Assembly: GCA_937915775.1 (NCBI GenBank)
Contig: CALGGQ010000044.1
Span: 1-18,116, forward strand
DNA from: an uncultured Clostridia bacterium
Lineage (GTDB): Bacteria > Bacillota > Clostridia > Oscillospirales > Acutalibacteraceae
Reading direction: 5' to 3'
Length of the DNA stretch: 18,116 bases
Notes under the pieces: generated by a model
The model's input: only the letters and a program-made list of their open reading frames with translations
The model's database searches: none
Told to the model about the DNA's origin: nothing
Made by a program: the position numbers and the translations under genes
Shown: positions 1 through 7,435 of the stretch, one piece after another
Numbering within the stretch: position 1 is the first letter of the stretch
Layout of the letters: each line of letters begins with the position of its first letter

Positions 1-351
1 GAGGGGACTGTCGAGATCGAAAGCCTCCACCTGCAGAAGGATCGAAAGATCATGATGATGATCCAGGTTTTGGGATTTCTGATCATGCTTCTCATGATTG
101 GCGGCATGACGGTGTTCCGCCCGATTCAGGCTCTCTTTGACACATCTCAGGGCGTAGGCGTATATATAGTCCGGTTTCTTGTCCTGATTCTGGGCTATGT
201 TGCATACATTGTACTGCATGAATGCACGCATGGCGCTGCCATGCGTCTTCTGGGAGCCCGGCACGTGCATTTTGGTTTCACAGGAATGTATGCCTATGCC
301 GGGGACGGTGCTGCGTATCGGCAGCTTGTATTCCTCCGATACGTTTTATGA
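1..351 (+). CDS. DUF3267 putative zincin membrane protein, partial and chimeric at its 3' end
   Basis: The frame is open from base 1, so the gene very likely begins outside the window. An ATG at 52 exists, but the residues before it (ending LQKDRKI) read like normal DUF3267 N-terminal sequence. Two hydrophobic segments flank a loop, and the second leads into HECTH (codons at 217-231), the HExxH zinc-binding signature of this family, followed by a GFTGMYAYAG stretch at about 274-303 that is typical of DUF3267. From about 303-316 onward the DNA codes for deoD in a different frame, and this reading frame stops by chance at 349-351. Only about 1-303 is therefore true DUF3267 sequence, and the second half of the protein is missing. 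DUF3267 proteins are predicted membrane metalloproteases of unknown substrate. Family assignment is fairly firm; function is not. Confidence 0.6.
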   Translation, partial: EGTVEIESLHLQKDRKIMMMIQVLGFLIMLLMIGGMTVFRPIQALFDTSQGVGVYIVRFLVLILGYVAYIVLHECTHGAAMRLLGARHVHFGFTGMYAYAGDGAAYRQLVFLRYVL

Positions 352-607
352 CGACACGCATCGGTCGGCTGACTGGGGCAAAATGGGCTGTCTGGCAGTT
401 GAAATGGAGGCGGCGGCGCTGTATATGACGGCACTCCGTATGAACATGCGCGCGCTCGCTGTCTGCACGATTTCCGATATGGCAATCCCGCCGTACGATT
501 CGCTGGATGCGACGGCAAGAGAGCAGTCCTTTACCGAAATGATGGAGTTGGCGCTCAGAACCGCCGTTAAGCTGGAAGCGCTGCCGCACCTGGAGCCGAA
601 GGAGTAA
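305..607 (+). pseudogene. deoD: Purine nucleoside phosphorylase (DeoD type), C-terminal fragment
   Basis: About 100 residues from about 308 to the stop at 605-607 match the C-terminal third of hexameric DeoD, which splits purine (deoxy)nucleosides with phosphate into base and (deoxy)ribose-1-phosphate. Visible landmarks are RIGSLYSSDTFY, GCLAVEMEAAALY with the nucleoside-binding Glu (407-409), AVCTISD with the catalytic Asp (476-478), and an Arg in DATAREQSF that fits the family's active-site Arg. The N-terminal two thirds, including the phosphate-binding residues, are absent. The same frame stays open upstream to an ATG at 197, but that stretch is the out-of-frame DUF3267 gene and has no DeoD likeness. 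The fragment cannot be active as read. AAGGAG at 599-604 overlaps its end and serves deoB, so deoD and deoB were one operon. Whether the genome really lacks intact deoD depends on whether the junction is an assembly artefact. Confidence 0.75.
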
Positions 608-609
608 TC

Positions 610-1779
610 ATGAAAAAAAGAGTATTCTTAATCGTGCTGGACAGCTGCGGCGTGGGCTATATGCCGGATGCCGCCGCTTTCGGCGATGAGGGCGCCAACA
701 CGATGTTATCCATTTCCCAATCGGAGAAGTTTTGCGCCGATCACCTGCGCCAAATGGGACTTGCCAATATCGACGGGGTAGACTACCTGCATCCCGTTGA
801 TGCGCCGACGGCGGCGGTTGCCCGTCTTGCCGAGCGCTCCAAGGGCAAGGATACCACTATCGGTCACTGGGAAATCAGCGGTATTGTTTCCGAGCAGCCG
901 CTCCCGACCTTCCCGAACGGCTTCCCGCAGGAGCTGTTGGATGAGTTCTCAAAAAGAACGGGCAGGGGCGTGCTCTGTAACCTGCCGTATTCCGGCACCA
1001 AGGTGCTGGAGGATTACGGTGCCGAGCACCTGAAAACCGGCGCGCTGATTGTCTATACCTCGGCGGACAGCGTGTTCCAGATTGCCGCGCATGAGGAGCT
1101 GGTGCCGCCCGAAACACTGTATGAATACTGCCGCATTGCCAGAGAGCTGCTGCAGGGTGAATGGGGCGTTGGCAGAGTCATTGCCCGTCCGTTTATCGGC
1201 GAGCCGGGCAATTTTGCCCGCACCTCGCGCCGCCACGATTTTTCGCTGGAGCCGCCGAAAAAGACGATGCTCGATTATGTAAAGGACAGTGGGCTTGACA
1301 GTATCGCCGTTGGCAAAATATATGATATTTTTGCCGGCAGAGGCACTACCGAGCACACCTTTACCTCCGGCAATACGGACGGTATGGCAAAAACGCTTGC
1401 CCTTGCCGATAAGGATTTTGAGGGGCTGTGCTTCGTCAATCTCGTTGACTTTGATATGCTGTACGGCCACCGCAATAATGTGGACGGCTACGCGGCAGCC
1501 CTGGCGGAATTCGACGGCTGGCTGGCTGATTTTATCCCGAAAATGCGGGAGGGGGATATCCTGATGATTACCGCCGACCACGGCTGCGACCCGGGCTATA
1601 CCTGCTCCACCGACCATTCCAGAGAGTATATTCCGCTCATTGCCTACGGCAAACCCGTGAAGCCCGTCAACCTCGGTACGCGCGTCGGCTTCTGCGATAT
1701 CGGCAAAACCGTGATGGCATATCTCGGCGTTCCGAATGAGGCGCAGGGAACGAGCTTTCTTGGTGAGATAACCGACTAA
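610..1779 (+). CDS. deoB: Phosphopentomutase
   Basis: DeoB interconverts (deoxy)ribose-1-phosphate and (deoxy)ribose-5-phosphate, passing sugar from nucleoside phosphorolysis to the pentose phosphate pathway or to deoxyribose-phosphate aldolase. The 389-residue protein is full length for the family. It belongs to the alkaline phosphatase superfamily with two metal ions. The metal-binding Asp is D11 in LDSCGVG. KDTTIGHWE holds the Thr (T82) that corresponds to the phosphorylated threonine in Bacillus DeoB. Later motifs include TSADSVFQIAAHEE, RPFIGEPGNF, NLVDFDMLYGHR and TADHGCDP...TDHSREYIPL, which carry the remaining metal ligands. The start is set by AAGGAG at 599-604, five bases before the ATG. 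The gene directly follows the deoD fragment with a 2-nt gap, the usual partnership. A small hairpin overlaps its stop, and a new promoter follows. Confidence 0.96.
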   Translation: MKKRVFLIVLDSCGVGYMPDAAAFGDEGANTMLSISQSEKFCADHLRQMGLANIDGVDYLHPVDAPTAAVARLAERSKGKDTTIGHWEISGIVSEQPLPTFPNGFPQELLDEFSKRTGRGVLCNLPYSGTKVLEDYGAEHLKTGALIVYTSADSVFQIAAHEELVPPETLYEYCRIARELLQGEWGVGRVIARPFIGEPGNFARTSRRHDFSLEPPKKTMLDYVKDSGLDSIAVGKIYDIFAGRGTTEHTFTSGNTDGMAKTLALADKDFEGLCFVNLVDFDMLYGHRNNVDGYAAALAEFDGWLADFIPKMREGDILMITADHGCDPGYTCSTDHSREYIPLIAYGKPVKPVNLGTRVGFCDIGKTVMAYLGVPNEAQGTSFLGEITD

Positions 1780-1788
1780 AATCGGTTA
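1769..1788 (+). terminator. Small hairpin overlapping the deoB stop; weak terminator candidate
   Basis: TAACCGA (1769-1775) and TCGGTTA (1782-1788) form a perfect 7-bp stem with a 6-nt loop across the deoB stop codon. What follows (CATTTCGATT) has no solid T-run, so intrinsic termination would be weak. It could instead mark a processed or protected mRNA 3' end. Its position between deoB and an independent promoter fits a transcript boundary. Confidence 0.35.
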
Positions 1789-1812
1789 CATTTCGATTAA
1801 AAAACAGTGATA

Positions 1813-1849
1813 AAGATTGTAATAATCTTGAATTACACGACTAATCTTG
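1813..1849 (+). promoter_or_regulatory. Operator-like repeats around the promoter of the transporter operon
   Basis: AAGATT (1813-1818) and AATCTT (1824-1829) form an inverted repeat with a 5-nt spacer that covers the edge of the -35 box. TAATCTTG occurs at 1823-1830 and again, in direct orientation, at 1842-1849, 19 bp apart, next to the -10 box. Three related half-sites straddling a promoter suggest binding by a dimeric or cooperative repressor. No regulator gene is present in the window, and chance occurrence in AT-rich DNA cannot be excluded. Confidence 0.35.
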
Positions 1850-1856
1850 TTATACT
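1828..1856 (+). promoter_or_regulatory. Sigma-A-type promoter for the nucleoside transporter operon
   Basis: TTGAAT (-35, 1828-1833) and TATACT (-10, 1851-1856) are separated by exactly 17 bp, and TG at 1848-1849 adds an extended -10 (TGTTATACT). The predicted transcript starts near 1863, leaving a leader of about 36 nt before the ATG at 1899. That is too short for a riboswitch, so control is more likely at initiation. Confidence 0.75.
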
Positions 1857-1898
1857 AAGACTACAGCAATGCTGAAAAATTTTTTGGAGGAAAACAAA

Positions 1899-3059
1899 AT
1901 GAAAAAAATTCTCGCGTTAATTCTTGCACTTGTGATGGCTGTTGCTTTTGTAGCCTGTGCAAAGGGCGGAAATGAGCCTGCTGAAAGCACTTCCGGCGAA
2001 TCGGAGAGCGCTAATGCAGCTGCGACCTATTCGGTAGCAATGATTACCGACTACGGCGACATCACCGACCAGTCCTTCAACCAGACCACATACGAAGCTT
2101 GTAAGGAATTCTGCGACGCTAACAGCGTAGACTTCAAATATTACAAGCCCGCATCAGACTCTGACGAGGACCGTGTAGCGATGATCGAATCCGCTATCGA
2201 CGAGGGCTTCAACGTAGTGGTTATGCCCGGTTATGCATTTGCAAAGGCGATTGCGTCCACTGTTAACAACTACAGTGACGTTAAGTTTATTGCGCTTGAC
2301 GTATCCGAATATGACCTGACTGAAGCAGGTCTTACCGAGATTCCCGCAAACCTTTACAGCGCAGTTTACAAGGAAGAACTCTGCGGCTACATGGCTGGTT
2401 ATGCTGCTGTGAAGCTCGGCTATTCCAAACTCGGCTTCCTTGGCGGTATGGCAGTTCCTGCTGTTATCCGTTATGGCTTCGGTTTTCTGCAGGGCGCTGA
2501 CGCTGCTGCTGCCGAAACAGGCGCACAGGTTTCCGTTAACTATGCATACGGCAACCAGTTCTACGGCGATCCCGATATCACGGCTGCTATGGATACGTGG
2601 TATAAGGACGGTACTGAAGTTGTATTCGCATGCGGCGGCGGTATCTTCACCTCTGCTGCTGAGGCTGCTGCTAAGGTAAACGGCAAGGTTATCGGCGTTG
2701 ACGTTGACCAGGCCGGCATTATCGATGGCACCTATGGCGAAGGCATGACCGTTACCTCTGCGATGAAGGGTCTTGCTCCGACCGTTAAGACCTTACTCAC
2801 AGCTGTTTCTGAGGACAAGTTCGCTGACTACGGCGGAAAGGTTGAGGCTCTTGGTCTTGTTTCCGGAAATCCGGAGGAGAACTATGTACAGCTTCCGTCT
2901 GCTACTACCCAGTTCAACGACACCTTCACTGCTGATGATTACAAGGCTCTTGTTGCTGATATGTACAGCGGTAAGATTACCGTTTCCGACGATATCACTG
3001 CTTCTGCTGCTGACCTTGGCAAGACCATCACGGTTAACGACCTCGGCAACATTAAATAA
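1899..3059 (+). CDS. BMP-family nucleoside-binding lipoprotein (ABC transporter substrate-binding protein)
   Basis: This is a basic membrane protein (BMP/PnrA) family solute-binding lipoprotein, anchored outside the membrane, that captures nucleosides for the transporter encoded downstream (compare BmpA and YufN/NupN). I chose ATG 1899 because GGAGG (1886-1890) sits 8 nt upstream; the in-frame ATG at 1869 would put this Shine-Dalgarno inside the gene and bury the signal peptide. The 386-residue precursor has a KK-plus-hydrophobic signal peptide ending in the lipobox FVAC with lipidated Cys20, then a Ser/Glu-rich linker to about residue 45. Family motifs follow: ITDYGDITDQSFNQ, MPGYAFA, LGGMAVPAVIRYGFGFLQGADAA and a late GVDVDQ. 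Codons are markedly GCT/GTT-rich, consistent with high expression. A terminator-like hairpin separates it from the ATPase gene, which would make the binding protein more abundant than the membrane parts. Confidence 0.92.
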   Translation: MKKILALILALVMAVAFVACAKGGNEPAESTSGESESANAAATYSVAMITDYGDITDQSFNQTTYEACKEFCDANSVDFKYYKPASDSDEDRVAMIESAIDEGFNVVVMPGYAFAKAIASTVNNYSDVKFIALDVSEYDLTEAGLTEIPANLYSAVYKEELCGYMAGYAAVKLGYSKLGFLGGMAVPAVIRYGFGFLQGADAAAAETGAQVSVNYAYGNQFYGDPDITAAMDTWYKDGTEVVFACGGGIFTSAAEAAAKVNGKVIGVDVDQAGIIDGTYGEGMTVTSAMKGLAPTVKTLLTAVSEDKFADYGGKVEALGLVSGNPEENYVQLPSATTQFNDTFTADDYKALVADMYSGKITVSDDITASAADLGKTITVNDLGNIK

Positions 3060-3066
3060 TGATGCT

Positions 3067-3098
3067 AAGCCTTGTGCTCTGTTAAGGGCACCGTGCTT
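3067..3098 (+). other. Hairpin downstream of the BMP gene (possible mRNA 3'-end stabiliser)
   Basis: AAGC (3067-3070) pairs with GCTT (3095-3098), and GTGCTC (3074-3079) pairs with GGGCAC (3086-3091, one G-T pair), around a TGTTAA loop and a 3x3 internal loop. No T-run follows, so it is not a terminator itself. Just ahead of the true terminator-like hairpin, it could protect the BMP mRNA from 3' decay. Confidence 0.35.
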
Positions 3099-3114
3099 AT
3101 AAAGTAAATGAAAG

Positions 3115-3148
3115 CCTGCCAAAAGTTTATACTCTTGGCAGGTTTTTT
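3115..3148 (+). terminator. Intrinsic terminator or attenuator between the binding-protein and ATPase genes
   Basis: CCTGCCAA (3115-3122) pairs perfectly with TTGGCAGG (3135-3142) and is followed by six T (3143-3148). The loop is 12 nt. No convincing promoter lies between here and the next gene at 3184, so downstream genes probably depend on read-through. This is a common way of making more binding protein than transporter. Confidence 0.8.
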
Positions 3149-3183
3149 CATCAAAGAATTCACAAAGGTTAGGAAGTGATATA

Positions 3184-4722
3184 TTGGCAAGCGAATATGC
3201 AATAGAAATGCTGAACATCACAAAAAAGTTCCCCGGCATCATTGCTAACGACAATGTGACCTTGCGGCTCAAAAAGGGCGAAATTCACGCCCTGCTCGGT
3301 GAAAACGGCGCCGGAAAATCCACGCTGATGTCCGTGCTGTTCGGTCTGTATCAGCCGGAGGAGGGCGAAATCCTCAAGGACGGCGAAAAGGTCGATATCA
3401 AGGACCCGAACGACGCGAACCGCTACGGCATCGGTATGGTGCATCAGCACTTCAAGCTGGTGGAATGCTTCTCTGTTCTGGATAACATTATCTTAGGCGT
3501 AGAGCCGAACAATGCGGGCGTGCTGCAGAAGGCGGCTGCGCGCAAGAAGATTAACGAGCTGTCCGAGCGCTACGGCTTAAAGGTTGACTGCGACGCGCTG
3601 ATTGAGGATATCACCGTCGGTATGCAGCAGCGTACCGAAATTCTCAAGATGCTCTACCGCGAGAATGAAATCCTGATTTTCGATGAGCCGACGGCGGTGT
3701 TAACCCCGCAGGAAATCACCGAGCTGATGGAGATTATGAAGAATCTCGCCAAGGAGGGCAAGTCCATCCTCTTTATTTCCCATAAGCTCAACGAAATTAT
3801 GGAGGTGGCGGATCGCTGCACCGTGCTGCGTAAAGGCAAGTACATTGCCACCGTTGATGTGGCGGATACGACGGTGGAGGAGCTGTCCTCCCTGATGGTC
3901 GGCAGAGATGTTAACTTCCATGTGGAAAAGGGCGAAGCCGAGCCGACGGACGTCGTGCTCTCCGTCAGAAATATGACGATGCTCTCCAAAATCCACAAAA
4001 AGGAAGTTGTCAAGGATGTGTCCTTTGATGTGCGCCACGGCGAAATCGTCTGCATCGCCGGTATCGACGGCAACGGCCAGACGGAGCTGGTGCACGGGAT
4101 TACGGGACTGGAGCCGATTAAATCCGGCAGCATCAAGATGTTCGGCGAGGAAATCTCGCATAACTCCATCAGAAAAAGAAATACCCACGGCATGAGCCAT
4201 ATCCCCGAGGACAGACATAAGCACGGTCTGGTGCTGGATTATACCCTGGAGGACAATCTGATTCTTCAGCGGTATTTTGAGCCGGAATTCACGAGCAAGG
4301 CCGGCTTCTTAAAGCGGAAGAATATCCGCGATTATGCAAACCGCCTGATTGAGGAATACGATGTCAGAAGCGGTGAGGGCGCTGTTTCTGTCGCCCGTAA
4401 AATGTCCGGCGGTAATCAGCAAAAGGCGATTATTGCCCGTGAAATTGATAAAAAACCGGAGCTGCTGGTTGCCGTGCAGCCGACGAGAGGACTTGATGTC
4501 GGCGCGATTGAACTGGTGCATAAGCAGCTCATTCGCCAGCGCGACGAGGGCAAGGCTGTCCTGTTGGTTTCGCTGGAGCTGGATGAGGTTATGGACGTCT
4601 CCGACCGGATTCTCGTGATGTACGAGGGCGAGCTGGTCGGCGAACTGGACCCGAAGGAAGTAACCGTTGAAGAGCTTGGTCTGTATATGGCAGGCGCGAA
4701 GAGAAGTGAGGTGCACGTATGA
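3184..4722 (+). CDS. Nucleoside ABC transporter, double ATPase subunit (NupA/YufO-like)
   Basis: This 512-residue cytoplasmic protein has two ABC domains in tandem, as in sugar and nucleoside importers of the RbsA/NupA type, and powers uptake by the two permeases that follow. NBD1 has a canonical Walker A (GENGAGKST, 39-47), a weakened signature VGMQQR (145-150), Walker B ILIFDEPT (163-170) and switch His200. NBD2 has a degenerate Walker A (GIDGNGQT, 293-300, no Lys-Ser/Thr), a good signature SGGNQQK (408-414) and VAVQPTRGLDVG in place of a classical Walker B. That one-active-site asymmetry is normal for this family. Translation starts at TTG 3184, supported by AGGAAGTG at 3171-3178; no better in-frame start is near. 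The stop overlaps the next gene's ATG by 4 nt (ATGA), so the two are probably translationally coupled. Confidence 0.95.
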   Translation: MASEYAIEMLNITKKFPGIIANDNVTLRLKKGEIHALLGENGAGKSTLMSVLFGLYQPEEGEILKDGEKVDIKDPNDANRYGIGMVHQHFKLVECFSVLDNIILGVEPNNAGVLQKAAARKKINELSERYGLKVDCDALIEDITVGMQQRTEILKMLYRENEILIFDEPTAVLTPQEITELMEIMKNLAKEGKSILFISHKLNEIMEVADRCTVLRKGKYIATVDVADTTVEELSSLMVGRDVNFHVEKGEAEPTDVVLSVRNMTMLSKIHKKEVVKDVSFDVRHGEIVCIAGIDGNGQTELVHGITGLEPIKSGSIKMFGEEISHNSIRKRNTHGMSHIPEDRHKHGLVLDYTLEDNLILQRYFEPEFTSKAGFLKRKNIRDYANRLIEEYDVRSGEGAVSVARKMSGGNQQKAIIAREIDKKPELLVAVQPTRGLDVGAIELVHKQLIRQRDEGKAVLLVSLELDEVMDVSDRILVMYEGELVGELDPKEVTVEELGLYMAGAKRSEVHV

Positions 4723-5864
4723 AAAAATTACTGAAAAATGACGGCGTGCAGTCGCTGCTCGCGTCGCTGCTGTGTATCGTGCTCGGTCTGTTCATCGGCT
4801 ATATCGTGCTGCTGTTCATCAACCCGAGCGGCGCTTTTCAGGCGATTATCGACGTCATGAAAAACTTTCTGAACTATTCCAAATCCACCCTGCAGATAAA
4901 GAACTTCGGCAATACGCTGGTCAAGACGGCGCCGCTGCTGATGTGCTCACTGTCGGTGCTGTTCTGCTACAAGGTCGGTCTGTTTAATATCGGCGTTGCC
5001 GGTCAGTATGTTGCCGGTGCGTGCGCCAGCATTTACGCCGCGCTTGCGTGGGGTTGGAGCTGGCCGCTCTGCCTCCTGTTTGCGATTTTAGCCGGTGCGC
5101 TGCTGTCCGCCATCGTCGGTCTGCTCAAGGCGTACTGCAACGTGAACGAGGTTATCTCCGGCATTATGCTTAACTGGATCGGTCTTTACACCACCAATAT
5201 GATTCTGGCAAAAGTCAAGGAATCGACCAGCCCGTATACCTATCATATCGCTACGGAAAACCCGAAGGCAATTCTTCCTGCTATCGGGCTGGACAAGGTC
5301 TTTGCCGGTAATCCGTATGTGTCCGTCGCGCTGCCGCTGGCGGTTATCGTTGTTATCATCATCAAGATACTGCTGGATAAAACGAAGCTCGGCTATGAGC
5401 TTAAGGCAACCGGCTTTAATAAGAATGCGGCGAAATACTGCGGTATGGCGGAAAAGAGAAACATCATCTTAACGCTGATTATCGGCGGTGCGCTCGCCGG
5501 TATGGGCGGTGCGCTGCTGTACCAGACGGACTATGAGCAGTGGCAGGTGACAATTTCCTCCGCTCCCGGTATGGGCTTTAACGGCATCGCGGCTGCGTTC
5601 CTTGGCGGTCTGGACCCTGTCGGCAGCATCTTTGCTTCTTACTTTATTCAGCATATCACCTCCGGCGGTGCGTATGTTGACAAGACGATGTACTGCTCGC
5701 AGATTTCCGATTTAATTGCCTCGCTGATTATCTATCTGTGCGGTTTCGTATTCTTTATTAAGTACGCGATTAACCTTCGTCTTTCCAAGAACGATTTTGA
5801 AAGCAAAAGAGGAAAGGCGCCTGCCGAAGTAAAGGCAGAAAAGAAAGGCGGTGAGAACGAATGA
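4719..5864 (+). CDS. Nucleoside ABC transporter permease 1 (NupB/YufP-like)
   Basis: This 381-residue polytopic membrane protein is one half of the translocation channel of the BMP-type nucleoside importer. A hydrophobic segment at about 12-33 is followed by a periplasmic-side loop, then repeated membrane spans from about 70 to 350. Family stretches include LFNIGVAGQY, NEVISGIMLNWIG, LGYELKATGFNKNAAKYCGM (the cytoplasmic coupling region facing the ATPase) and GFNGIAAAFLGGLDPVGSI. The C-terminal tail, about 25 residues, is Lys/Glu-rich and cytoplasmic. GTGAGGTG (4706-4713) precedes the ATG, which overlaps the ATPase stop. Its own stop overlaps the second permease by 4 nt, which suits equal synthesis of the two channel halves. 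Confidence 0.93.
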   Translation: MKKLLKNDGVQSLLASLLCIVLGLFIGYIVLLFINPSGAFQAIIDVMKNFLNYSKSTLQIKNFGNTLVKTAPLLMCSLSVLFCYKVGLFNIGVAGQYVAGACASIYAALAWGWSWPLCLLFAILAGALLSAIVGLLKAYCNVNEVISGIMLNWIGLYTTNMILAKVKESTSPYTYHIATENPKAILPAIGLDKVFAGNPYVSVALPLAVIVVIIIKILLDKTKLGYELKATGFNKNAAKYCGMAEKRNIILTLIIGGALAGMGGALLYQTDYEQWQVTISSAPGMGFNGIAAAFLGGLDPVGSIFASYFIQHITSGGAYVDKTMYCSQISDLIASLIIYLCGFVFFIKYAINLRLSKNDFESKRGKAPAEVKAEKKGGENE

Positions 5865-6802
5865 TTTTAGCATTACAGTATACGTTAATATTTGCGTCCG
5901 TTCTTACCCTGGTAGCGCTCGGCGGCTGCTATAGCGAGCATTCCGGCGTTATCAACCTCGGTTTGGAGGGTATTATGGTTATCGGCGCCCTCGGCGGTGC
6001 GCTGACGATGATGTATCTGCCGGCGGGCTTACCCGGCTTTGTGACAGTGCTGTTAACGCTGCTCGGTGCTGTTCTGTTCGGCTTGGTCTATTCCGTGCTG
6101 CTTGCCGTTGCCTGTATCAACCTGAAGGCTGACCAGACGATTGTCGGTACCGCGCTGAATATGCTCGGCACGGCTGCGGCGACGGTTATCGTTAAGGCAA
6201 TCAACACTGCCAAGAATCCTGACGACGTTTCCTCCACGATTAACTATGTGGAGCCGAAAAAGGCGTTTATCGTCAATATCAACGGCTTTGAATTCAACTG
6301 GTTTATGCTGATTACCGTAGTGATTCTGGCGATTGCCTGGTTCGTGCTGTATAAGACGAAGTTCGGTCTGCGCCTGATGGCGTGCGGCGAGCATCCGCAA
6401 GCAGCCAATTCTGTCGGTATCAGCGTTTACAAAATGCGCTGGGCTGGCGTGATGATTTCCGGCGTGCTCGGCGGTCTCGGCGGTATCTGCTACATCCTTG
6501 CCGGTGTTTCCGAGTGGAAATTTGAAAACGGCGTTGCCGGCTTCGGCTTCCTGTCGCTTGCCGTGATGATTTTCGGTCAGTGGAAACCGACGCGCATTGC
6601 GCTGGCTGCGCTGCTGTTCGGCTTCTTCCGTGCGCTTTCCAACGTCTATTTCGGCTTTGGCTGGCTGCTTTCACTCAACATTCCGAGCGCCGTTTACAAT
6701 ATGATGCCGTACATCATCTCGCTGCTGGTGCTTGCCTTCACCTCCAAGAAGTCAAGAGCCCCGAAGGCAGAGGGTATCCCGTACGACAAATCAATGCGAT
6801 AA
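5861..6802 (+). CDS. Nucleoside ABC transporter permease 2 (NupC/YufQ-like)
   Basis: This 313-residue multi-spanning protein is the second half of the nucleoside channel. It opens with a membrane span and the family sequence SGVINLGLEGIMVIGALGGA, and later has NLKADQTIVGTALNMLG, FGLRLMACGEHPQAANSVGISVYKMR as the coupling region for the ATPase (note the Glu-Ala-A type loop), and FLSLAVMIFGQWKP. It lacks the long N-terminal region of permease 1, as usual for this partner. It overlaps permease 1 by 4 nt (ATGA at 5861-5864). A 9-nt gap separates it from udk, with AAGAGG overlapping its stop codon, so transport and phosphorylation genes are tightly joined. Confidence 0.93.
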   Translation: MILALQYTLIFASVLTLVALGGCYSEHSGVINLGLEGIMVIGALGGALTMMYLPAGLPGFVTVLLTLLGAVLFGLVYSVLLAVACINLKADQTIVGTALNMLGTAAATVIVKAINTAKNPDDVSSTINYVEPKKAFIVNINGFEFNWFMLITVVILAIAWFVLYKTKFGLRLMACGEHPQAANSVGISVYKMRWAGVMISGVLGGLGGICYILAGVSEWKFENGVAGFGFLSLAVMIFGQWKPTRIALAALLFGFFRALSNVYFGFGWLLSLNIPSAVYNMMPYIISLLVLAFTSKKSRAPKAEGIPYDKSMR

Positions 6803-6811
6803 GAGGCTGTT

Positions 6812-7435
6812 ATGGATAACTTGATTATCGGAATTGCCGGCGGCTCCGGCAGCGGCAAATCCACCTTAACCGAAAACATCAAAAAACGCTTCGGCGAGGA
6901 TGTCACCGTCGTTTTGCATGACTACTATTATAAAGCGCACGACGATATGACCTATGAGGAGCGCACTAAGCTCAATTACGACGAGCCGTCCGCCTATGAT
7001 ACCGATTGGATGCTGCGCAATCTGATGCAGCTGAAAAAGGGTGAAAAGGCGATTGCGCCGGTGTATGATTTTTCCATTCATAACCGCCGTCCCGAAACGC
7101 AGGAAATCCTCCCCACAAAAGTGATTGTGGTGGAGGGAATCCTGGTGCTGGAGGATAAGCAGCTGTGCGATTTGTTTGACATCAAGGTGTTTGTTGACGC
7201 GGATGCGGATATCCGCATTATCCGCCGTATCAAGCGCGATATGCAGGTGCGTGCAAGGTCGTTTGACAGCATCGTTAACCAGTATATGACAACGGTTAAG
7301 CCGATGCACGAGATGTACGTTGAGCCGTCCAAAAAGAATGCGGATATCGTCATTCTGCACGGCGGTGAAAACACGGTGGCGCTTGATTTGCTGTATCATA
7401 AAATCGCAAACTATATCAACGGAGTGGAGTCATAA
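6812..7435 (+). CDS. udk: Uridine kinase
   Basis: Udk phosphorylates uridine and cytidine to UMP and CMP with ATP or GTP in the cytoplasm, trapping the imported nucleoside. The protein is 207 residues, the normal size. It has a P-loop GGSGSGKS (10-17), HDYYYK (36-41, substrate Asp region), NYDEPSAYD (55-63), PVYDFSIHNR (83-92), the Walker-B-like VIVVEGIL (104-111), and the lid IRRIKRDMQVRARS with its Arg cluster. The MYVEPSKKNADIVI segment near the C-terminus is also typical. The start lies 9 nt after the permease gene with AAGAGG just upstream. Its stop shares one base with the tdk start (TAATG), a classic re-initiation arrangement. Confidence 0.95.
   Translation: MDNLIIGIAGGSGSGKSTLTENIKKRFGEDVTVVLHDYYYKAHDDMTYEERTKLNYDEPSAYDTDWMLRNLMQLKKGEKAIAPVYDFSIHNRRPETQEILPTKVIVVEGILVLEDKQLCDLFDIKVFVDADADIRIIRRIKRDMQVRARSFDSIVNQYMTTVKPMHEMYVEPSKKNADIVILHGGENTVALDLLYHKIANYINGVES

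Noticed and set aside
197..607. 136-codon frame as an intact gene starting at ATG 197
   Set aside because: Its first ~36 codons are the DUF3267 gene read out of frame; only the part from about 305 has DeoD likeness.
949..1617. Long minus-strand frame (222 codons) opposite deoB
   Set aside because: Shadow of a well-conserved gene with strong codon bias; no ribosome site and no recognisable domain.
1869..1898. Earlier ATG 1869 as start of the BMP lipoprotein
   Set aside because: It would place GGAGG (1886-1890) inside the gene and put ten extra residues before a normal KK-type lipoprotein signal peptide.
1780..1898. Purine or other riboswitch ahead of the BMP gene
   Set aside because: The predicted leader is only about 36 nt, and I see no conserved purine-riboswitch core in the region.
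4007..4195. Loss of NBD2 Walker A Lys as a sign of a broken ATPase
   Set aside because: GNGQ in place of GKS/T in the second domain is normal for nucleoside transporter ATPases of this family.
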